In this document: positions 44,175 through 50,246 of the stretch, piece after piece
How positions within the stretch are numbered: the stretch's first letter is position 1
How the letters are laid out: every line of letters begins with the position of its first letter
Assembly (NCBI GenBank): GCA_947626315.1
Contig: CANQRQ010000020.1
Coordinates: forward strand, 1-50,246
Origin: an uncultured Oscillospiraceae bacterium
Lineage (GTDB): Bacteria; Bacillota; Clostridia; Oscillospirales; Oscillospiraceae
Reading direction: 5' to 3'
Length of the DNA: 50,246 nt
Translations under genes and position numbers: made by a program
Notes under the pieces: generated by a model
Database searches by the model: none
Told to the model about the DNA's origin: nothing
Seen by the model: only the letters and a program-made list of their open reading frames with translations

Positions 44175-45200
44175 ATGAAGCTGATGAAGACGGAAGAGGC
44201 CGTGGGGCAGATCCTGTGCCACGATATCACCCAGATCATCCGGGGCGTTACCAAAGACGCGGTTTTTCGCAAAGGCCACGTCATTCGTCCGGAGGATGTC
44301 CCGGTGCTGCTGAGCGTGGGGAAGGACCACGTCTATATCTGGGAAAACGACGAGACCAAGCTGCATGAGAACGAGGCGGCGGAGGTGCTGCGGGACATCT
44401 GCCTGAACGAGCACATGAGCGCCACCGAGCCCAAGGAGGGCAAGATCGAGCTGATCGCCCAGGCGGACGGCCTGTTTCTCATAGACCTGGAAAAGCTCCG
44501 GGCCATCAACGGGCTGGGCGAAATGATGATCGCCACCCGGGCCTCGGGCTTTCTGGTACATAAGGGGGACAAGCTCTGCGGCGTGCGGGTGGTGCCCCTG
44601 GTCATCGAGAAGGCCAAAATGGAGGCGGCCAGGCGGACTGCGGGGGAGACGCCGATCATGCGCATCGTTCCGCTGAAGGCCAAGAACTGCGGCGTGGTCA
44701 CCACAGGCAACGAGGTCTTTTACGGCCGCATCGAGGATACCTTCACCCCGGTCATTGAGGGCAAGCTCCGTGAGCTGGGCTGCGCGATGACGGCCCATGT
44801 GACCTTGAACGACGACCATGAGAAGATCACCCAGGCCATCAACGACATGCTGGCCCAGGGCTGCGACATGGTCTTTTGCAGCGGCGGCATGAGCGTGGAC
44901 CCGGACGACAAGACGCCGCTGGCCATCAAAAACACCGGGGCGCGCATCGTCTCCTACGGCGCGCCGGTGCTGCCGGGGGCCATGTTTCTGCTGTCCTACA
45001 CGGCGGACGGGCGGCCGGTCTGCGGCCTCCCCGGCTGTGTGATGTACGCCAAGCGCACGATCTTTGACCTGCTGCTGCCCTATCTGGTGACGGATACGCC
45101 GGTCACGGCGGAGCTGCTGGCGGGGCTGGGGCACGGGGGACTGTGCCTGAACTGCCCGGTGTGCCATTTCCCCAACTGTGGGTTTGGGAAGGGCATATAA
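44175..45200 (+). CDS. MoeA-like molybdopterin-binding protein
   Basis: 341 residues with a MoCF-type molybdopterin-binding domain in the C-terminal half: VTTGNEVFYGRIEDTF, FCSGGMSVDPDDKTPLAI and CGLPGCVMY. The N-terminal half (KTEEAVGQILCHDITQI) is of the type found in anaerobe proteins resembling MoeA without its other domains. It is tightly followed by moaA. A C-terminal CPVCHFPNCGFGKG has a Cys-x2-Cys that might bind metal. The start has GGAGGTG upstream. Its exact step is unknown; it probably binds or adenylates the pterin. Confidence 0.83.
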   Translation: MKLMKTEEAVGQILCHDITQIIRGVTKDAVFRKGHVIRPEDVPVLLSVGKDHVYIWENDETKLHENEAAEVLRDICLNEHMSATEPKEGKIELIAQADGLFLIDLEKLRAINGLGEMMIATRASGFLVHKGDKLCGVRVVPLVIEKAKMEAARRTAGETPIMRIVPLKAKNCGVVTTGNEVFYGRIEDTFTPVIEGKLRELGCAMTAHVTLNDDHEKITQAINDMLAQGCDMVFCSGGMSVDPDDKTPLAIKNTGARIVSYGAPVLPGAMFLLSYTADGRPVCGLPGCVMYAKRTIFDLLLPYLVTDTPVTAELLAGLGHGGLCLNCPVCHFPNCGFGKGI

Positions 45201-45235
45201 ATCGGAGATTTTACCTTTAACGAGGAGGCGGCTCT

Positions 45236-46204
45236 ATGATCGACCAATATGGCCGGAAAATAGACTATATGCGCATTTCCGTCACCGACCGCTGCAACCT
45301 CCGCTGCCGGTACTGCATGCCGGAGGATCTGCTCTCGGTGGATCATGAGGATATTCTGCGCTATGAGGAGCTGCTGCGCGTCTGCGCGGCGGCGGTGGAG
45401 CTGGGCATCCGCAAGTTCAAGATCACCGGCGGGGAGCCCCTGGTGCGCCTGGGCTGCGCGGACTTTATCGCCCGGCTGAAAAAGCTGCCGGGGGTGGAGC
45501 AGGTGACGCTGACCACCAACGGCCTGCTGCTGGCGGAGAACCTGGACGCTCTGTGCGCGGCAGGCCTGGACGGGGTGAACATCAGCCTGGACGCCCTGGA
45601 CGAGGCCCTGTTCCGGCAGATCAGCGGGGGCCGGGGCTCCGCCGCCCAGGTGCTCTCCGCCCTGCGGCAGAGCGTGGAGCGGGGGCTGAAAACCAAGCTC
45701 AACACGGTGATCCTGGAGGAGAACGCCGGCCAGGCGGAGAGCCTGGCGGCTCTGGCCGGGGAGCTGCCGGTGGACGTGCGCTTTATCGAGCTGATGCCCA
45801 TCGGCTTCGGCGCCGCCCTGAACCGGGCCAGCCCGGACGAGCTGCTGGAGCGGCTGAAGCGCCGCTGGCCGGATCTGGAGCCCACGGACGAGAAGCGGGG
45901 CAACGGCCCCGCCCACTATTATAAAAGCGCCGCCCTGCAGGGCCGCATCGGCTTCGTCGACGCGGTGAGCCATAAGTTCTGCCAGAGCTGTAACCGGGTG
46001 CGTCTGACCGGCACGGGGCTGTTGAAGCCCTGCCTCTGCTACGACGAGGCGGCGGACCTGCGCGCCCTGCTGCGCGCCGGCTGCTCGGACGCGGAGCTGC
46101 GGCAGGCCATGGAGGAGCGCATCTACAATAAGCCCCGGGCCCACAGCTTTGACAGGCCCCGGGACATCACGGAGAAGAAGGCCATGAGCCAGATCGGAGG
46201 CTAA
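45236..46204 (+). CDS. moaA: GTP 3',8-cyclase MoaA
   Basis: A 322-residue radical-SAM enzyme. The N-terminal cluster is CNLRCRYC, followed by KITGGEPLVR. The C-terminal second cluster is CQSCNRVRLTGTGLLKPCLC. It converts GTP to the cyclic precursor used for molybdopterin. The start has GAGGAGG upstream. Its usual partner MoaC is not in the window. It is followed 3 bp later by the MOSC-MogA gene. Confidence 0.95.
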   Translation: MIDQYGRKIDYMRISVTDRCNLRCRYCMPEDLLSVDHEDILRYEELLRVCAAAVELGIRKFKITGGEPLVRLGCADFIARLKKLPGVEQVTLTTNGLLLAENLDALCAAGLDGVNISLDALDEALFRQISGGRGSAAQVLSALRQSVERGLKTKLNTVILEENAGQAESLAALAGELPVDVRFIELMPIGFGAALNRASPDELLERLKRRWPDLEPTDEKRGNGPAHYYKSAALQGRIGFVDAVSHKFCQSCNRVRLTGTGLLKPCLCYDEAADLRALLRAGCSDAELRQAMEERIYNKPRAHSFDRPRDITEKKAMSQIGG

Positions 46205-46207
46205 GAG

Positions 46208-47143
46208 ATGGGAAAGGTGATCGCCGTCTGCACAAGTGACCGGAAGGGCATCCAGAAGACGGATGTGCAGAGCGGGACTTTTGAAACAGACTGGGGCATC
46301 CGGGGGGACTCCCACGCCGGGAAATGGCACCGGCAGATCAGCCTCCTGAGCGCCGATAAAATAGCGGCCTTCAACGAGAAGGGGACCGGGGTCGTCCCCG
46401 GCGCTTTCGGGGAGAACCTGGTGGTGGAGGGCTTCGACTTCCGGGCCCTGCCGGTGGGGACCCTGCTGCGCTGCAACGGCGTGCTGCTGGAGATTACCCA
46501 GATCGGCAAGGACTGCCACAGCCACTGCGAGATCTACAAGAAGATGGGGGACTGCATCATGCCCCGGGAGGGGGTATTCGCCCGGGTGCTGGAGCCGGGG
46601 ACCATCTCCGTGGGCGACGAGATGCTGATCGAGGAGCGCAAGAGCCCCCGCCCCTGGCAGGCGGCGGTGATCACCCTCAGCGACAAGGGTTTCAAGGGCG
46701 AGCGGGAGGACAAGAGCGGCCCGGCCATCGTCCAGCGCCTGACAGAGGCGGGCTATGAGGTGGTGGAGCAGATCCTGATCCCGGACGAGGCGGCGATTTT
46801 GAAGCGGCATCTGACGCGCCTGGCCGACCAGCGGCAGTTGGACCTGATCCTCACCACCGGCGGCACCGGCTTCAGCCCCCGGGACATCACCCCGGAGGTG
46901 ACCGTCGCTGTGGCCGACCGGCTGGCCCCCGGCATTGCCGAGGCCATGCGGGCCGAGAGCCTGAAGATCACCCCCCACGCCATGCTGTCCCGGGCGGCCT
47001 CCGTCATCCGGGGCAAGACCCTGATCGTCAATCTGCCCGGCAGCCCCAAAGCCTGCATGGAGAATATGGATGTGTTTTTGAATACGATCCCTCATGCTAT
47101 GGGCCTGCTGCGGGGCGAGGTACACGACTGCGCCAGAACATGA
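46208..47143 (+). CDS. MOSC-MogA fusion protein
   Basis: 311 residues. Residues 1-145 are a MOSC domain (GIRGDSHAGKWHRQISLLS; GAFGENLVVEG; QIGKDCHSHCEIYKKMGDCIM with Cys residues). Residues 150-311 are a MogA/MoaB domain (VITLSDKGFKGEREDKSGP; ILTTGGTGFSPRDITPE; NLPGSPKACMEN). MogA adenylates molybdopterin, and MOSC domains handle sulfur-containing Mo cofactor. The fusion recurs in anaerobes. It is co-transcribed with moaA. Confidence 0.92.
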   Translation: MGKVIAVCTSDRKGIQKTDVQSGTFETDWGIRGDSHAGKWHRQISLLSADKIAAFNEKGTGVVPGAFGENLVVEGFDFRALPVGTLLRCNGVLLEITQIGKDCHSHCEIYKKMGDCIMPREGVFARVLEPGTISVGDEMLIEERKSPRPWQAAVITLSDKGFKGEREDKSGPAIVQRLTEAGYEVVEQILIPDEAAILKRHLTRLADQRQLDLILTTGGTGFSPRDITPEVTVAVADRLAPGIAEAMRAESLKITPHAMLSRAASVIRGKTLIVNLPGSPKACMENMDVFLNTIPHAMGLLRGEVHDCART

Positions 47144-47154
47144 TTTTTCTTAGG

Positions 47155-47334
47155 TATAAGCGTGTAAAGCACGTTTATATCAACTGCAAGAGGATTCAAA
47201 AATGCTCTTGCAGTTGAACGGATTGAACGCGAAAGGGGGCTCCCGCCCCCTCTCTGCCCTCTCCCCCTGCATGTTTATGCATGGTCTTTCTGTTTGTCAC
47301 TCTAATATAGACGTGTAAATCACGTTTATATAAA
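47155..47334 (+). repeat. Covarying hairpin repeat, copy B, with flanking palindromic direct repeat
   Basis: Hairpin 2 is at 47180-47217 and the conserved block is at 47221-47298. Hairpin 1 of the other copies is replaced by a palindrome with core CGTGTAAAGCACG (47155-47179). A near copy with core CGTGTAAATCACG follows the element (47306-47330). It sits between the MOSC-MogA gene and modA. Confidence 0.75.
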
Positions 47335-47368
47335 TTTGACCCTGAAACATGGGAAAGGAGAAACGGAA

Positions 47369-48235
47369 ATGAGAACGCAGAAAAAAATCCTGCCGCTGCT
47401 GTTGATTTTGGCAATGGCGGCGGGGCTGGCCGCCTGCGGCCAGTCCAACCAAGCGGCGGCGCCCGAAGCGCCCGCGGCCACCGAGGCCCCCGCGGAAAAG
47501 ACGGAGCTGATCGTTTTTGCCGCCGCCTCCATGACAGAGACCCTGGAAGAGATCAAACCCCTGTATGAGACGGAGCATCCGGATATCGAGCTGGTCTACA
47601 ACTTCGATTCCTCCGGCACGCTGAAAACCCAGATCCAGGAGGGGGCCGCCTGCGATCTGTTCATCTCGGCCGGGCAGAAGCAGGTGGACCAACTGGACAT
47701 CGAGGCGGACCCGGAGGTGAACACGGAGGGTCTGGACTTCGTGCTCCAGGGGAGCCGGATCGACCTGCTGGAGAACAAGGTCTGCCTGGTGGTCCCGGAG
47801 GGAAACCCCAAGGGCATCGAGAGCTTTGACGCCCTGGCGGAGCACCTGAAGGCCGGAGACATCCTCATGGCCATGGGCAACAGCGATGTGCCGGTGGGCC
47901 AGTACACCCAGAAAATCCTGACATACTACGGCCTGGACGAGGAGGCCCTGGCCTCCGCCGGTGTGCTCACCTACGGCTCCAACGTGAAGGAAGTCACCAC
48001 CCAGGTCACGGAGGCCAGTGTGGACTGCGGCGTGGTCTACGGGACCGACGCTTTCAGCGCGGGGCTGGCCCCGGTGGACCAGGCCACCGCCGAGATGTGC
48101 GGCCAGATCATCTATCCCGCCGCCGTGCTAAAAACCGGCGAGCATACGGACGCGGCCCAGGCCTTCCTGGACTATCTGACCACGGAGCCGGCCATGGCTG
48201 TGTTCGAGGCCGTAGGCTTCTCCCCAGTAGGCTGA
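47369..48235 (+). CDS. modA: Molybdate-binding lipoprotein ModA
   Basis: A 288-residue periplasmic-type binding protein anchored by a lipobox: a signal peptide of about 22 residues ends LAACGQ. Mature features are FAAASMTETLEEIKP, YNFDSSGTLKTQI and ISAGQKQVDQL, the oxyanion-binding pattern of ModA. It captures molybdate or tungstate for ModBC. The start ATG has GGAG upstream. A terminator-like stem lies at 48249-48275, so modBC expression may depend on read-through. Confidence 0.94.
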   Translation: MRTQKKILPLLLILAMAAGLAACGQSNQAAAPEAPAATEAPAEKTELIVFAAASMTETLEEIKPLYETEHPDIELVYNFDSSGTLKTQIQEGAACDLFISAGQKQVDQLDIEADPEVNTEGLDFVLQGSRIDLLENKVCLVVPEGNPKGIESFDALAEHLKAGDILMAMGNSDVPVGQYTQKILTYYGLDEEALASAGVLTYGSNVKEVTTQVTEASVDCGVVYGTDAFSAGLAPVDQATAEMCGQIIYPAAVLKTGEHTDAAQAFLDYLTTEPAMAVFEAVGFSPVG

Positions 48236-48248
48236 GCAAAAAACGGGA

Positions 48249-48275
48249 GGGGGCAATACCGTCAAAATTGCCCCC
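48249..48275 (+). terminator. Stem-loop after modA
   Basis: GGGGGCAAT and ATTGCCCCC with a nine-base loop; the next bases belong to hairpin 1 of repeat copy C. There is no T-run, so it may only partially attenuate. Confidence 0.6.
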
Positions 48276-48430
48276 TTCAAGGTGAAGACAAAGTGTCTTC
48301 ACCTTGAAGGCTTATACAAGAGCCTTCAAAAAAGCTCTTGTATAAGTGCAGATTGAACGCTGAAAGGGGGCTCCCGCCCCCTCTCTGCGCTCTCCCCCTG
48401 CATGTCCCTGCGTGGTTCTCCTGTTTGTCC
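48274..48430 (+). repeat. Covarying hairpin repeat, copy C
   Basis: Hairpin 1 is at 48274-48310, hairpin 2 at 48311-48346, the G-rich stem follows, and the conserved block runs to 48430. It lies between modA and modB. Stem positions that differ from copy A change on both sides so that pairing is kept. Confidence 0.8.
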
Positions 48431-48460
48431 ACAGTCTGAAGTCAATTTCGGAGTTTTGTT

Positions 48461-49135
48461 ATGACGATCGATTGGTATCCCCTGCTCAATTCCCTGCGGA
48501 TCGCGGCCATCAGCTGCGTGCTGGTGTTCTTTTCGGGGATCTTTTTCGCCTATTACGCCCACCGGCTGCCCCGGACGGTAAAGGGCCTGCTGGACGTGGT
48601 GCTGACCCTGCCCATGGTCCTGCCGCCCACGGTCTGCGGCTATTTCCTGCTGCTCCTCTTTGGGGCAAAACGCCCGTTGGGCATGTTTCTGGCCCAGTTC
48701 GGCGTGAAATTTGTCATGACCTGGTACGGCGGGGTCCTGGCCGCCGCGGTGGTGGCCTTCCCGCTGATGTACCGCACGGCCCGGGGCGCTTTCGAGAGCT
48801 TTGACGAGACGCTGGCCTATGCGGGCCAGACCCTGGGCCTCTCCAACAGCTATATTTTCTGGCGTATCCGGATGCCCGCCTGCCGGCAGGGTATCCTGGC
48901 CGGGACCGTTCTGGCCTTCGCCCGGGCCCTGGGGGAGTACGGCGCTACCAGCATGCTCATCGGCTACACCCCCGGCCGGACCGCCACCATCTCCACCACC
49001 GTCTACCAGCTCTGGCGGACGGACGACGAGGCGGGGGCCTTGTTCTGGGTGCTGGTGAACCTGGCCATCAGCACCGTGGTCCTCCTGGCTGTCAATCTCC
49101 TGGAGGACAGGCAGAGAAGGGGGGCCAAAAGGTGA
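48461..49135 (+). CDS. modB: Molybdate ABC transporter permease ModB
   Basis: A 224-residue permease with about five transmembrane segments. The EAA-type loop includes ETLAYAGQTLGLSNSYIFWRIRMPACRQG, and GEYGATSMLIGYTPGRT is typical of ModB. It forms the channel for molybdate with ModC. The start is an ATG with GGAG upstream. It overlaps modC by four bases. Standard length. Confidence 0.95.
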   Translation: MTIDWYPLLNSLRIAAISCVLVFFSGIFFAYYAHRLPRTVKGLLDVVLTLPMVLPPTVCGYFLLLLFGAKRPLGMFLAQFGVKFVMTWYGGVLAAAVVAFPLMYRTARGAFESFDETLAYAGQTLGLSNSYIFWRIRMPACRQGILAGTVLAFARALGEYGATSMLIGYTPGRTATISTTVYQLWRTDDEAGALFWVLVNLAISTVVLLAVNLLEDRQRRGAKR

Positions 49136-50172
49136 GCCTGATCGTGGACATCCGAAAGCGCCTGGGCAATTTTACCCTGGAGGCCGCCTTTGAGGCGGAG
49201 GACGGCATCACCGGCATCCTGGGCCCCTCCGGCTGCGGCAAGAGCATGACCCTCAAGTGCATCGCCGGGGTCGAGAAGCCTGACGCCGGCCATATCGAGC
49301 TGGACGGCGTGACGCTCTTTGACGCGGCGCGGAAAATCGACCTGCCGCCCCAGCGGCGGCAGTTGGGCTATCTGTTTCAAAACTACGCCCTGTTTCCCAA
49401 CATGACCGTGCGGCAGAACATCCTCTGCGGCCTGCACAGGGAGAACAGCCGGGAGGTCAGGGAAGAACGGGTTCGGGAGATCGTCCGCCTTCTGCGGCTG
49501 GAGGGCCTGGAAGAGCACCGGCCCGCCCAGCTCTCCGGCGGCCAGGCCCAGCGGGCGGCCCTGGCCCGCATCCTGGTGAGCGAGCCGAAGCTCCTGATGC
49601 TGGACGAGCCCTTTTCCGCCCTGGACGGGCATCTGCGGGACAGCCTGAAGCTGGAGCTGCGGGACCTGCTGAAGGGCTTTGGCCGGGAGGTGCTGCTGGT
49701 GACCCACAGCCGGGACGAGGCCTACGATCTCTGCGGCCGGATCGCGGTGATGGACGCCGGCCGGCTTTTGACGCTTAAGCCCACCAAGGCCCTGTTCGCC
49801 GACCCGGGCAGCGTGGAGGCCGCCCTCCTCACCGGCTGCAAAAACATCGCCGCCGCCCGGAAAACCGGGCCCTACGAGGTGGAGGTGCCGGACTGGGGCG
49901 TGCGGCTGCAGACGGCCCGGGAGGTCCGGGAGGATTTGAAAGCCATCGGCATCCGGGCCCACTATTTCAGCCCCGCCGCCAGGCAGAACCGGATGCGGGT
50001 GCGCTACGCGGAGGAGATGGAGGAGCCCTTTGAGCTGATCCTGCAGTTTCGCACGGCGGGCCAGAGCCCGGACAGCCCGTCCATCTGGTGGCGGCTCCCC
50101 AAGGACAAGCGTCCCCAGGTCTTCCCGGAGGAGATCGGGATAAACCCGGTCAATATTCTGCTGCTTTACTAA
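49132..50172 (+). CDS. modC: Molybdate ABC transporter ATPase ModC
   Basis: A 346-residue ATPase. Walker A is GPSGCGKS, the signature is LSGGQAQR, Walker B is LLMLDEPFSALD, and the H-loop is LLVTHSRDEAY. The C-terminal ~110 residues are a divergent regulatory domain and not a clear paired TOBE. It starts with GTG inside the end of modB and powers import. No further gene lies in the remaining 74 bases of the window. Confidence 0.94.
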   Translation: MSLIVDIRKRLGNFTLEAAFEAEDGITGILGPSGCGKSMTLKCIAGVEKPDAGHIELDGVTLFDAARKIDLPPQRRQLGYLFQNYALFPNMTVRQNILCGLHRENSREVREERVREIVRLLRLEGLEEHRPAQLSGGQAQRAALARILVSEPKLLMLDEPFSALDGHLRDSLKLELRDLLKGFGREVLLVTHSRDEAYDLCGRIAVMDAGRLLTLKPTKALFADPGSVEAALLTGCKNIAAARKTGPYEVEVPDWGVRLQTAREVREDLKAIGIRAHYFSPAARQNRMRVRYAEEMEEPFELILQFRTAGQSPDSPSIWWRLPKDKRPQVFPEEIGINPVNILLLY

Positions 50173-50246
50173 AGAAGTCTGCAAATAAAAAGTCAAGAGG
50201 AAAATGAAAAAAGGCAGCGAAAAATAACGGCGGAAAAATAGGCATG

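Noticed and set aside
45080-47125. A 681-codon frame antisense to moaA and the MOSC-MogA gene
   Set aside because: GC-driven shadow frame without recognisable motifs; the plus-strand genes are unambiguous.

Overview
The window looks like a chromosomal segment of a gut-type Clostridia (order Oscillospirales / Oscillospiraceae-like). The core genes are very GC-rich and have Firmicute-type content: Rex, an ECF sigma factor with its anti-sigma factor, MnmE, RecG, and strong GGAGG ribosome binding sites. Several gene families typical of these genomes are present (DUF6076, DUF6809, DUF4143 ATPase). Three stretches of clearly lower or mixed GC interrupt this core and behave as accessory DNA. The species cannot be fixed from the sequence alone.

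Layout. (1) 1-17.7 kb is a defence and accessory island abutting the 3' end of a tRNA-Pro gene. It holds a MntA/HepT toxin-antitoxin pair, an orphan MntA-like nucleotidyltransferase, and a compact six-gene operon (GHKL/MORC-type ATPase, Z1 helicase-like ATPase, PD-(D/E)XK protein, AIPR protein, cytosine DNA methyltransferase, Vsr endonuclease). It also holds a DUF4238 protein, a truncated second copy of the nucleotidyltransferase, and a three-gene operon (DUF4143 ATPase, NTP pyrophosphohydrolase, SF2 helicase with an N-terminal nuclease). A 20-130 bp repeat recurs at the module boundaries, and one copy carries the last bases of the tRNA, as if modules had been added one after another at the tRNA. 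(2) 18-30.5 kb is core: trmB-exoA-dusB, sigma/anti-sigma, rex, mnmE, an ArsB/SLC13-type permease, recG, apbE and an aldo/keto reductase. (3) 30.6-34.6 kb is a decayed integrative element at tRNA-Arg, with an intact tyrosine recombinase, a second recombinase broken by a hairpin-rich insertion, a frameshifted DUF6076 gene and a DUF6809 gene. (4) 35-40 kb is a metal-homeostasis divergon: a membrane protein, a P1B ATPase that lacks its nucleotide-binding domain, an HMA-TauE/SafE-like protein and a TetR regulator, facing a metallo-hydrolase gene, with two matching operators in the shared promoter. (5) 40-50 kb holds small genes, then a molybdenum cluster: NTPase, moeA, a MoeA-like protein, moaA, a MOSC-MogA fusion and modABC.

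How the genes work together. The six-gene operon is translationally coupled and fits a restriction-modification-like defence system of the kind predicted computationally around prokaryotic MORC ATPases; its methyltransferase would mark self DNA and Vsr would repair the resulting deaminations. The molybdenum genes cover uptake (ModABC), pterin synthesis (MoaA) and metal insertion (MoeA, MogA), but moaC/D/E are not in the window.

The most unusual signals are these. Two different tRNA genes each have a 5' half-tRNA, ending exactly at the end of the anticodon loop, placed exactly 191 bp upstream of an intact tRNA. The P-type ATPase has no N-domain. A ~150 bp repeat occurs three times with covarying stems. 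Two elements are built almost entirely of consecutive hairpins.
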